Assembly (NCBI GenBank): GCA_012513545.1
Contig: JAAZCB010000378.1
Span: 1 to 13,098 of the forward strand
Length of the DNA: 13,098 nt
Direction of reading: 5' to 3'
DNA from: Clostridiaceae bacterium
GTDB lineage: Bacteria; Bacillota_A; Clostridia; Acetivibrionales; Acetivibrionaceae
Shown here: piece after piece, positions 7,041 to 13,098 of the stretch
How positions within the stretch are numbered: position 1 is the stretch's first letter
Layout of the letters: each line of letters begins with the position of its first letter
Made by a program: the position numbers and the translations under genes
The notes under the pieces: model-generated
Told to the model about the DNA's origin: nothing
Seen by the model: the letters and a program-made list of their open reading frames with translations, nothing else
Database searches by the model: none

Positions 7041-8084
7041 TTAATTTACTTTACATCTCATTACACAGATCTTCTTTGAACCTACATCTTCCCAATATTC
7101 TATGTAATTACTATCCTGTTTGAAATTATCAAATGAATAACCCTTTGATTTTATATAATTTACTATGTCAACCGAAAACAGGACATCCCACGCTTCAACC
7201 TTCATATTCGGCAGTTTGTACAAAGTCAGTTCGTTGCATAAGTTCTTGCAATCATCAAACATAAGCACAGTATATGGATTGCCTTCTTCTTTATAAATAG
7301 TATAAAACGGCCTTATTATAACAACATTTTCAATCTTGACATTCCTTCCTGTGATAAGTATGTCTTTAAGCCTTTTATCAAAATACAGTATTTTGCTGTT
7401 TTCAATATAATCCATTAAAGCCTTGCCGGTAAGATATTTAACATCCTTTAAGTTAACTTTGATAAAATCAGGTTCCTGGTTCCTGAATAAAACAATTGTA
7501 ACTTCATCCCTGTTCCTGTACCATATCTGGCTCTTATCCATATGCATGATATCACCGGATACATTTTTTTCGTTGAATACAGGAAAAACAAACGGCTCAT
7601 CCTCAAAGAATTTGATTACTTTTACAATAACCTTGTTAGTTTCTTTAATAGTAACAGTGCAAGGCTCACCCCAGATATCCCTGTCGATAATAACCATTTT
7701 TCCAGCTCTGTTTCCATAAATATAATTCTTTTTGCTTGATACCATCAAGTCCTTTTTGCTCACATCCAACAGTTTTTCAAGGTTTTTAATCTTATCCTTC
7801 TTAAGTGAATGAAGGAAAGTTGCCGCCTTCTCCGAGTTGTTCTGAATACCCTCAATAATACTATCCTTCAGATTTTTTGAAAGATTAGTAATCATGCCCT
7901 TACCCTTGTCAGGTGACACCTTTGATGCAACATTATCTACAAAATCTTTTACATTCTCTGCACTTTCGCTTACTGCCTTACTTACCTTTGATTTTGTAGA
8001 AGAGCTTGCTTGCGATTTAATTTCTTCAGGTAGTAAATTAATATCTTTCATGGTTAACCCCAACACATCCTTCTTACCATCCAT
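7041..8084 (-). CDS. Unrecognised 347-residue soluble protein
   Basis: I do not recognise a family. The start at ATG 8084 is chosen because AAGGGG (about 8099-8094) lies eight to nine bases upstream; a GTG at 8093 overlaps that site. The N-terminal part (about 1-110) is rich in Lys, Ser, Asp and Glu, strongly helical and possibly coiled-coil, with 'KDINLLPEEIK' near the start. The rest (about 120-347) is alternating beta strands with many aromatic and charged residues ('FVFPVFNEKNV', 'NVVIIRPFYTIYKEEGNPYTVLMFDD') and ends in a Cys/Lys-rich tail. There is no signal peptide or membrane segment, so it is probably cytoplasmic. No catalytic motif stands out. It is a monocistronic gene with its own promoter and strong terminator. 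Coding is supported by length, ribosome binding site, promoter and terminator; function is unknown. Confidence 0.82.
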   Translation of the reverse strand: MDGKKDVLGLTMKDINLLPEEIKSQASSSTKSKVSKAVSESAENVKDFVDNVASKVSPDKGKGMITNLSKNLKDSIIEGIQNNSEKAATFLHSLKKDKIKNLEKLLDVSKKDLMVSSKKNYIYGNRAGKMVIIDRDIWGEPCTVTIKETNKVIVKVIKFFEDEPFVFPVFNEKNVSGDIMHMDKSQIWYRNRDEVTIVLFRNQEPDFIKVNLKDVKYLTGKALMDYIENSKILYFDKRLKDILITGRNVKIENVVIIRPFYTIYKEEGNPYTVLMFDDCKNLCNELTLYKLPNMKVEAWDVLFSVDIVNYIKSKGYSFDNFKQDSNYIEYWEDVGSKKICVMRCKVN

Positions 8085-8184
8085 GAAAATCACCCCTTAT
8101 TAAAAGAACAAATTAAGACGTTCAGACTAGAAAATAATAACAGGTAAATCGTCTATCTTAATATAAGTTTATGCTATACAAATT

Positions 8185-8213
8185 ATTATATCTTATATCA
8201 CAAATTATGCCAA
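8185..8213 (-). promoter_or_regulatory. Sigma-A-like promoter for the 347-residue gene
   Basis: TTGGCA (8213-8208), a 17-base spacer and a perfect TATAAT (8190-8185) are read on the minus strand. Transcription would start near 8178, giving a leader of about 95 bases. Confidence 0.65.
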
Positions 8214-8328
8214 GACCTATACCGTAAATTATTTATATAAAATTTATTCAATTTGCACAAAAACAGTACACTTTTTTACTCTATAATTTATTAAAAAGTA
8301 ACAATCCCTCTTCTTTTATATTATTTAG

Positions 8329-8370
8329 ATTTCTGCTGCCGTTGTGTCACGGTGACAGAAATTTCTGTCA
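8329..8370. promoter_or_regulatory. Overlapping TGTCA/TGACA palindromes just 3' of serA
   Basis: TGTCACGGTGACA (8345-8357) overlaps the 18-bp perfect palindrome TGACAGAAATTTCTGTCA (8353-8370), giving three TGTCA half-sites in a row. ATTTCTG also occurs at 8329-8335 and 8361-8367. The hairpins they allow exclude one another. It lies seven bases beyond the serA stop, so it may be a terminator without a good U-tract, or a protein-binding site. Confidence 0.45.
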
Positions 8371-8376
8371 ATTTTC

Positions 8377-9981
8377 TCAAAAATTCAGCCTTGACGCCTT
8401 TAGCACACCATCTATATTCTTAATTCTTTCCAGAACCTCATTTGCTATTTCACAATCGATGCTTACAAAGGATACTGCCTTTTCTCCCTTTCTGTTTCTG
8501 CTCCACTGCATTGCTGCAATATTAATATCTGCGGCGCCCAATATAGTACCAATCTGTCCTATTATACCGGGCTTATCTATATTCTGAATTGCAATAACAT
8601 GAGGAGAAGGCTCAAAATCGAGTTTATAGCCAAAGAAATCAACAACCCTTATCTCCTGTTTGGCAAATATTGTTCCGGAAACACTTATTTCCCTATCTCT
8701 TGTAATAAACTTAACCGTGATTAAATTTGTATACTTTTCCAAGTTAGTACTCTTGCTTTCGGTAAATTCAACCCCCATTCCCTTAAGAGCAACTCTGGCA
8801 TTAACATAGTTTACTTTTTCATTTACTACCGGTTCAAGAAAACCTTTTAAAACAGATAAGGAAATAATGCCGGTTTCTTTTTCTGCTAGGTCGCCGCTAT
8901 ATACTATTTCAAGTTTCTGTACTGTCTCCTTCTCAACCTGGTAATAGATCTTCCCCAGCATTTCGGCAAGATTGAGGTATGGTTTGAGCTCAGCAAGATT
9001 GTTAACCTTAATACCGGTCATATTGACAGCCGGAACCATTTCACCCTTTAAAGCATTGGATATGAGCTTTGCAATATCCACTCCGACATTATAATTTGCC
9101 TCCTCGGTGGATGCTCCCAAATGTGGGGTATAAATTACATTGTTAAGCTCTAAGAGTGGATTTTCGTAATCCTGATCTTGAGGTGACTTGTTGAAGTCAG
9201 GTTCTTTTTCAAATACATCTATTGCAGCTCCGGCAACCCAGCCTTCCTTCAATGCATTATACAAGGCCTTTTCATTTATTATGCCACCTCTAGCCACATT
9301 AACAATGCGCACTCCCTTTTTACATAATTTCAATTCTTTCTCCCCAATCAAGTTTTGGCTGTCAGGCGTTTTCGGTATATGGACGGAGATTATATCGGAC
9401 TGCTTTAAAAGCTCTTCTATAGAATTGCATCTTTCAATTCCGAGTTTATTTAGTTTTTCATCAGTCAGAAAAGGATCATATGCAATAATCTTCATATTGC
9501 AACCCTTGAGTTTCTGTGCAACAATTGTGCCTATTCTGCCAAGGCCAATAATACCGGCTGTTTTACCATCGAATTCAACACCGACAAATTTTCCTCTTCT
9601 AAAATCCTTGTTTTTAGCAGCCATATATGCCTGCGGTATGTTTCTGTACAAGGACAGAATCAGCGCCACAGTCAATTCCGCGGCTGCCATTGTATTCCCG
9701 TCAGGTGTGTTAAGCACAATTATTCCTTTCTTAGTACACGCCTCAACATCGATATTGTCAATTCCGTTGCCTGCTCTTCCAACAGCTTTAAGCTTTGTTC
9801 CCTTTTCAATTACTTCTTTTGTGACCTTTGTGGCACTTCTTACAATTAGAGCATCATAGTCACCTATAATACCCAGCAGCTCTTCCTTGGAAAGTCCGAA
9901 TTTTACATCTGTTTCATAACCGTTATCTCTTAAATGGATTATTCCGTCTTCCGCAATCTTTTCGGTAATTAAAACCTTCAT
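8377..9981 (-). CDS. serA: D-3-phosphoglycerate dehydrogenase with ASB and ACT domains
   Basis: This 534-residue enzyme oxidises 3-phosphoglycerate to 3-phosphohydroxypyruvate with NAD+, the first step of serine synthesis. The NAD-binding GLGRIG is at 146-151. Catalytic residues are visible as Arg231 (ARGG), Glu260 (FEKEP) and His287 (PHLGAST). The middle part (about 320-450) matches the allosteric substrate-binding domain of the long, type-1 form. The C-terminus (about 462-534, 'AIQNIDKPGIIGQIGTIL') is an ACT domain, which commonly binds serine for feedback control. GGAGGG (9994-9989) precedes two adjacent ATGs at 9984 and 9981; I use 9981 because MKVLI is the usual start of the family. The open frame extends to 10035 but that part is untranslated leader. 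No serC is adjacent. The long structured leader suggests control of expression, described separately. Confidence 0.95.
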   Translation of the reverse strand: MKVLITEKIAEDGIIHLRDNGYETDVKFGLSKEELLGIIGDYDALIVRSATKVTKEVIEKGTKLKAVGRAGNGIDNIDVEACTKKGIIVLNTPDGNTMAAAELTVALILSLYRNIPQAYMAAKNKDFRRGKFVGVEFDGKTAGIIGLGRIGTIVAQKLKGCNMKIIAYDPFLTDEKLNKLGIERCNSIEELLKQSDIISVHIPKTPDSQNLIGEKELKLCKKGVRIVNVARGGIINEKALYNALKEGWVAGAAIDVFEKEPDFNKSPQDQDYENPLLELNNVIYTPHLGASTEEANYNVGVDIAKLISNALKGEMVPAVNMTGIKVNNLAELKPYLNLAEMLGKIYYQVEKETVQKLEIVYSGDLAEKETGIISLSVLKGFLEPVVNEKVNYVNARVALKGMGVEFTESKSTNLEKYTNLITVKFITRDREISVSGTIFAKQEIRVVDFFGYKLDFEPSPHVIAIQNIDKPGIIGQIGTILGAADINIAAMQWSRNRKGEKAVSFVSIDCEIANEVLERIKNIDGVLKASRLNF

Positions 9982-9984
9982 CAT

Positions 9985-10155
9985 CAATCCCTCCAGACAA
10001 GTTTCTAGTTTAGTGTTTCTCAAATTTCTATTCAAATGAAAATCTTCCGAACCCGTTAAACCATCGGGATTCTCGTATTTTCATTACTCGTAGGTAATTT
10101 GAGAATGCACTTTTAGACAAGAGCCCTTGCTTTCATATCTATTTTTCCACCGATT
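9985..10155 (-). ncRNA. Structured serA leader RNA, three nested helices (candidate cis-regulatory RNA)
   Basis: Transcription from the promoter at 10162-10190 would give about 175 bases before serA. Within it, read on the minus strand, three helices stack in order. P1 is TTCTCAAATT (10105-10096) with AATTTGAGAA (10026-10017), ten perfect pairs. P2 is AATGAAAAT (10085-10077) with ATTTTCATT (10043-10035), nine perfect pairs. P3 is GAA-U-CCCG (10072-10065) with CGGGTTC (10055-10049), seven pairs with one bulged U and a nine-base loop. Purine-rich internal loops separate them, and TACGAG occurs twice. AATCCC of P3 (10071-10066) can alternatively pair with GGGATT at the ribosome binding site (9991-9986). 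No T-box signature is present and I recognise no known riboswitch class. Regulation is inference. Confidence 0.5.
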
Positions 10156-10161
10156 TACGCC

Positions 10162-10190
10162 ATTATAATACATTTTTATTACAAAGTAAA
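10162..10190 (-). promoter_or_regulatory. Promoter for serA
   Basis: On the minus strand TTTACT (10190-10185), a 17-base spacer and a perfect TATAAT (10167-10162). It is well placed between the end of the M56 operon and serA, making serA its own transcription unit with a long leader. Confidence 0.6.
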
Positions 10191-10217
10191 ATACTTGTTT
10201 CATATGGGTGCATAAAA

Positions 10218-10282
10218 CAATTGTACAGACCTAGAGAGGAAAAAATATGAGGAACTCTCTAAATCAGCAGTCTGTACAATTG
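10218..10282 (-). terminator. Long two-part hairpin after the M56 gene, probable terminator
   Basis: CAATTGTACAGAC (10218-10230) and GTCTGTACAATTG (10270-10282) form a perfect 13-bp outer stem. Inside it TAGAGAG (10232-10238) and CTCTCTA (10255-10261) form a perfect 7-bp inner stem, with a 1-versus-8-base internal loop between. On the minus strand the outer stem is followed by TTTTATG, weakly terminator-like. The length and shape also fit a miniature inverted-repeat element; no flanking target duplication was seen. Confidence 0.5.
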
Positions 10283-10299
10283 GGAGTTAGCGGCAAACG

Positions 10300-12414
10300 C
10301 TATCCGATTTCGACCCGGATGTCCGCATCACGGCCGTTCTTCTTAAGGTATGCCCTGGCTTGGGCTTCTATTTGGGTTTCCATAGATTTACTGGTTTTTT
10401 CCTTATCGGCATTGTCCAGTTTTTTGAGCGCAGAAGTCGGGAAAATTTTTTCGAGAGATTGGCGGTATCCTTTCCCATCATTCGGACGGATCAATTCCTT
10501 GAATATGTAATTTTCCTTGTTGTCTTTTTCAAACACAATCACTGCCGGATTTGCATGCCCGCTTACTTCCGTCAGAATGCTGTTTTCAATGGCAAGCCTT
10601 GCATATCTCTCCCAAATATAAGCATAGGTCAGTCCGCCCTTTTCTTCTGTTCCGAACGTGATATGTCCTTCACCGGCAGTTTCATGCCAATGGCCGCTTT
10701 TGTCAACAGCATAATAGCTTAGTATCGCATTTGATATGCTCTGCTCCAGATCAGTTGTTGGCAATGGATAAGCCTCACCCGGCATTGATACCTCCAAACT
10801 AAAAAGCTTGTAAACCATATCATCCCGCACATAAGTGAGAGTGCCCAATGTCGAGTCAGAGGTATGAAGGTATCCATATCCGCCTGTATTGAATTTCACT
10901 GCACTATGGCTATGAAGTCCAGCGTTTTCCAATCCTACTACATCAACTATGTCTACAAAATCAGCAAATCGGTTCTCCATCCGCACATAAGCCGTTTTCT
11001 CCAAAGTATTGTCAAGCACAGAGTAAACGTACATGTTTTTGCTGCTCATAGGATGAAGCTGTACTGTTTTTCCGTCTGCGCTGACGGTCACATCACAGTA
11101 ATCGTCACCTTGTGTGGCATTACATCCGATTGGCTTCAGGTCAATACTTCGAAGGATTTTTCCTGAATTAAGGTCAAATACAAACAACCCGAAATAGCCA
11201 TGGAATATAACTATATCATTTGATGCGTAATCAATCTCTGCCATATCGGCGCCTACAATCTGCCCCGGCGACAATTCAGGGGCAGAGGGTGTTTCTTCCT
11301 GCTTTCCCGGCTGCGTTCCTTCTGGTGTATCAGATGGCGTGTCCATGGCTGTCTTCCCATAAACGGTATCCTCCGGCACTTCACCTCCAGCCGCATCATC
11401 AGCTCTATTAGCTGCAAATCCAATAGTCAACACAAGCACAAGTATAATAGATACTGCGATAACCCAGGAAGCAGGCTTTCTGAAATCCAACACGTTTTTG
11501 ATGCGGTCCTTTATATTCCCTTCACCGAATGCAAGCGGGCTGCCGTTGATAAGGCGCCTTCCTGCTGCAAGTGAAAGAAGTGAAGCCGAATAGTCCGCCT
11601 TTATTCCGGCACCCATCTCTTTTAAGACACGTTCATCACATGACATTTCCATGTCCTTCACGAATGACAAAAATGCCACCCACACAAGCGGATTGAACCA
11701 ATGCAACGAAAGCACAAGAAAGGCGACCATTTTAATGATATGATCAAACCTCCGTATATGCGTCTGTTCATGAAGTATGACATAGCTCTGTTCCTGCTTT
11801 GTCAATGTTGACGGAAGATAGATTTTAGGATGTATCAAACCGATTACAAATGGTGTAGGGATATGGTCGGCAAGATATATGTTTTTATGTGACAATGCAT
11901 TATTAAACCCATTACTGACAGGAGAATTGCCTACAGTGCTTTGTAAACGAACGGCACCGACAAGCTTTCTGCGCAGCATCAGTAAAGATACCGCACTGTA
12001 TACCAGCATCACTGCAATGCCGCAAAGCCAGAGCATCGTAGCCGCAGCCATAAGCCCTTCCAACGGATCAGCAGCGAGTTGCTCCTCGCCTTGGGGCAAG
12101 CTTTCATTTATGGCCTCATTAAGACCCGGAACAGGCAGATCAACCTGCGGATACTCTGTATGTACTATGTCTGAGGGAACAAAGGCTATGATGCCATTTG
12201 TCGGCGCGGGAGTATGCAACAGTCCCATCAGTGAAAACCCGGAAGAAAATGATACAGGACAGACAAGTCGAAATAATACGACAGCCCAAAGCATGTAAGA
12301 AAACACCTTCGGTGCTTTTTTCAGCGGTATGCGCACCAGAAGTACAAAAACTGTGACGATCCCTGCGGTAAGGCTCATATTGATGACTCCAGGCAGCAAA
12401 GTATACATCCACAT
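10300..12414 (-). CDS. M56-family (BlaR1/MecR1-like) membrane metalloprotease sensor with non-canonical sensor domain
   Basis: The 704-residue protein (ATG 12414) starts with the M56 membrane-protease module. Hydrophobic segments are visible at about 6-29, 38-55, 121-147, 230-250 and 315-334. The zinc motif HEQTH is at about 215-219, followed by Glu256 and the conserved CDE(R)VL at about 259-264. The signature FGEGNIKDRIKNVL (about 296-309) lies just before the last membrane segment, where BlaR1 proteins are processed. In this family signal perception outside activates the cytoplasmic protease, which leads to loss of the BlaI repressor. After a Pro/Thr/Glu-rich linker (about 340-385) the outer region (386-704) shows no SxxK penicillin-binding domain. 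Instead it has propeller-like strands ('VFDLNSGKIL', 'VTVSADGKTVQL') and a second alpha/beta part. The start shares the A of the preceding blaI stop (TGATG), showing translational coupling; a TTG one codon upstream is less likely. It is more G+C rich than neighbouring genes. The ligand is unknown. Confidence 0.9.
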   Translation of the reverse strand: MWMYTLLPGVINMSLTAGIVTVFVLLVRIPLKKAPKVFSYMLWAVVLFRLVCPVSFSSGFSLMGLLHTPAPTNGIIAFVPSDIVHTEYPQVDLPVPGLNEAINESLPQGEEQLAADPLEGLMAAATMLWLCGIAVMLVYSAVSLLMLRRKLVGAVRLQSTVGNSPVSNGFNNALSHKNIYLADHIPTPFVIGLIHPKIYLPSTLTKQEQSYVILHEQTHIRRFDHIIKMVAFLVLSLHWFNPLVWVAFLSFVKDMEMSCDERVLKEMGAGIKADYSASLLSLAAGRRLINGSPLAFGEGNIKDRIKNVLDFRKPASWVIAVSIILVLVLTIGFAANRADDAAGGEVPEDTVYGKTAMDTPSDTPEGTQPGKQEETPSAPELSPGQIVGADMAEIDYASNDIVIFHGYFGLFVFDLNSGKILRSIDLKPIGCNATQGDDYCDVTVSADGKTVQLHPMSSKNMYVYSVLDNTLEKTAYVRMENRFADFVDIVDVVGLENAGLHSHSAVKFNTGGYGYLHTSDSTLGTLTYVRDDMVYKLFSLEVSMPGEAYPLPTTDLEQSISNAILSYYAVDKSGHWHETAGEGHITFGTEEKGGLTYAYIWERYARLAIENSILTEVSGHANPAVIVFEKDNKENYIFKELIRPNDGKGYRQSLEKIFPTSALKKLDNADKEKTSKSMETQIEAQARAYLKKNGRDADIRVEIG

Positions 12415-12779
12415 CAAGATTCACCCCTCTTTTCATCGATCAACCTTTGCAGCTCATCGATCTCTTTTGGGGATAGCTTTTTGCGCATAGTGAATGCTGC
12501 CAGAAACTTCGGCAGCGATCCGTCAAAGGTTTCTTCCACAAACCTTTCGCTTTGCAGCGCAGTGAACTCCTGCCTGCTGATTAAAGAAGAGACAATCCCA
12601 CCCTTGTTTTGAAAAATACCACGCTCACACAGTCGGCGCAGCATTGTGTATGTAGTTGACTTCTTCCAGTCCAGTTCCCTTTCGCAAAGCTTTACCAATT
12701 CGCCCGAGGATATAGGCTCATTGATCCACATCAATTCGGCAAATTTTGCTTCCATAGCTCCTAATTTGTATTCCACCAC
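12414..12779 (-). CDS. blaI: BlaI/MecI/CopY-family winged-helix repressor
   Basis: I place the start at GTG 12779, eight bases after the GGAG of AAAGGAGAG (12794-12786). An adjacent GTG at 12776 is possible, and the longer open frame up to 12857 would run through the promoter. The resulting 121 residues match the usual BlaI length. The N-terminal half (about 5-65) is a winged helix-turn-helix with 'LGAMEAKFAELMWINEPISSGEL', the recognition-helix region 'WKKSTTYTMLRRLCERGIF', and the wing. The C-terminal half (about 70-118), with 'FDGSLPKFLAAF', is the dimerisation region, which in BlaI/MecI contains the proteolytic site. It should repress its own operon as a dimer until the M56 partner, encoded directly downstream with overlapping codons, is activated. 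Two matching dyads over the promoter are the likely operators. Whether the regulon includes a beta-lactamase cannot be told; none is in the window. The symbol is by family. Confidence 0.88.
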   Translation of the reverse strand: MVEYKLGAMEAKFAELMWINEPISSGELVKLCERELDWKKSTTYTMLRRLCERGIFQNKGGIVSSLISRQEFTALQSERFVEETFDGSLPKFLAAFTMRKKLSPKEIDELQRLIDEKRGES

Positions 12780-12796
12780 AGCTATCTCTCCTTTAA

Positions 12797-12813
12797 GTTT
12801 AATAACGTTAAAC
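12797..12813 (-). promoter_or_regulatory. Candidate repressor operator, promoter-distal copy
   Basis: GTTTAATAACGTTAAAC is a 17-bp dyad, GTTTAA-N5-TTAAAC, lying between the -10 box and the ribosome binding site of blaI. Its reverse complement differs from the second copy at 12824-12840 in one of 17 bases. Autorepressor binding is inferred from position and duplication. Confidence 0.65.
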
Positions 12814-12822
12814 CTTAATGTT

Positions 12823-12851
12823 AGTTTAACGCTATTAAACCAAAATGTCAA
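12823..12851 (-). promoter_or_regulatory. Promoter for the blaI-M56 operon
   Basis: On the minus strand a perfect TTGACA (12851-12846), 17-base spacer and TAAACT (12828-12823). The -10 box and most of the spacer lie inside the operator at 12824-12840, so a bound repressor would block polymerase. Confidence 0.65.
12824..12840 (-). promoter_or_regulatory. Candidate repressor operator, promoter-core copy
   Basis: GTTTAACGCTATTAAAC is the second 17-bp GTTTAA-N5-TTAAAC dyad. Its centre is 27 bp from that of the first. It covers the -10 box and spacer. The known BlaI/MecI/CopY operators have TACA/TGTA half-sites, so this is a divergent version if the assignment is right. Confidence 0.65.
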
Positions 12852-12878
12852 TAACAAAAAAAGCCGCTGTTATTGACA
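12846..12878. repeat. 10-bp inverted repeat containing mirrored TTGACA boxes
   Basis: TGTCAATAAC (12846-12855) and GTTATTGACA (12869-12878) are perfect inverted copies around a 13-base centre with an A7 run. One arm is the -35 box of blaI. The other gives a plus-strand TTGACA with only a weak AATAAA 17 bases on. It may be an activator site, a weak divergent promoter or a hairpin. Confidence 0.4.
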
Positions 12879-12967
12879 AGGCTCACGTGAATGAAAATAA
12901 ACGATATCAAAACCTGGACCTTGGTATCTCTAAAATGAGGCTTTGTACCTTCGTTTCACAAGTATCG

Positions 12968-13098
12968 TTATTGTTCCAGCAAGTATTTCTTCACACCAAT
13001 TAACCAGATTCCCCTGCAACATTTATTAAGCGGTTCAAGGGGTACATCCTGCATTCTTTTCTCTACTTCTGCTATGTTGAATCCGCCTTTTAGTATTA
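12968..13098 (-). CDS. 3' end of an unrecognised gene (runs off right edge)
   Basis: The minus strand is open from the window edge to a TAA at 12970-12968, giving the last 42 residues of a frame. It includes 'GGFNIAEVEKRMQDVPLEPLNKCC' and ends 'WLIGVKKYLLEQ'. The composition looks like real protein and the other two minus frames close quickly here, but the fragment is too short to name. It is followed by about 190 bases up to the blaI start, with no clear terminator; only a 7-bp dyad AACGATA/TATCGTT (12900-12969) is seen. Confidence 0.42.
   Translation of the reverse strand, partial: ILKGGFNIAEVEKRMQDVPLEPLNKCCRGIWLIGVKKYLLEQ

Noticed and set aside
9188..9859. 223-residue plus-strand open frame
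   Set aside because: Lies antisense inside serA; its protein is a shadow of the conserved enzyme frame.
9985..10155. Serine T-box riboswitch before serA
   Set aside because: The leader lacks the conserved T-box sequence (AGGGTGG...ACCGCG type) and an antiterminator-terminator pair.
10247..10510. 87-residue plus-strand open frame starting within the hairpin
   Set aside because: Although GAGAGGA precedes the ATG, the frame runs antisense into the M56 gene and shows no protein-like character; the purine run is part of the hairpin.
11879..12298. 139-residue plus-strand open frame
   Set aside because: Antisense to the M56 membrane module, whose motifs are intact.
12780..12857. N-terminal extension of blaI up to 12857
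   Set aside because: It would translate through the ribosome binding site, both operators and the -10 box; the shorter start gives the normal family length.
1..13098. CRISPR arrays, tRNA or rRNA genes
   Set aside because: No regularly spaced repeats, no tRNA-like cloverleaf with CCA-end features and no rRNA signature were seen on reading both strands.

Overview
The window looks like a low-G+C, spore-forming Firmicute, most plausibly a Clostridia member of the Ruminiclostridium/Acetivibrio type. The evidence is A+T-rich sequence, strong GGAGG-type ribosome binding sites, a PrkA-type kinase, a tyrosine/asparagine-rich coat-like protein and a GluP-like rhomboid. The genus is an inference from gene content and style, not a match to a known genome.

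Layout from left to right. Positions 1-481 (minus) hold the N-terminal part of a PrkA serine protein kinase that runs off the left edge. After an A+T-rich gap comes a plus-strand gene (1147-2871) for an unknown five-pass membrane protein with two tandem extracytoplasmic beta-sandwich-like repeats. It faces a minus-strand rhomboid protease with an N-terminal cytosolic domain and C-terminal TPR-like region (2957-4504). A plus-strand gene at 4778-5422 encodes a small two-part, coat-like protein. It meets a minus-strand orphan TrpB2-type tryptophan synthase beta chain (5538-6911) across a bidirectional terminator. Two more minus-strand single genes follow: an unrecognised 347-residue protein (7041-8084) and serA, a long D-3-phosphoglycerate dehydrogenase with an ACT domain (8377-9981). 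The right end holds a BlaI/M56 (BlaR1-like) two-gene operon (10300-12779) and the 3' end of an unknown gene (12968-13098).

Most genes are single transcription units with their own recognisable sigma-A-like promoter: TATAAT-type -10 boxes with 16-17 bp spacers are visible before the 574-residue gene, the rhomboid, trpB2, the 347-residue gene, serA and blaI. The only clear operon is blaI-blaR, with stop and start codons sharing a base. It is visibly richer in G+C than its surroundings, which suggests a separate origin.

The most interesting non-coding signals are: (1) the roughly 175-nt serA leader, which can fold into three stacked, nested helices and has a possible alternative pairing with the ribosome binding site; (2) two nearly identical 17-bp dyads, GTTTAA-N5-TTAAAC, over the blaI promoter, unlike the TACA/TGTA operators known for this family; (3) nested perfect inverted repeats before the coat-like gene; and (4) overlapping TGTCA/TGACA palindromes just after serA. 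The M56 protein lacks a recognisable penicillin-binding sensor, so its signal is probably not a classical beta-lactam.
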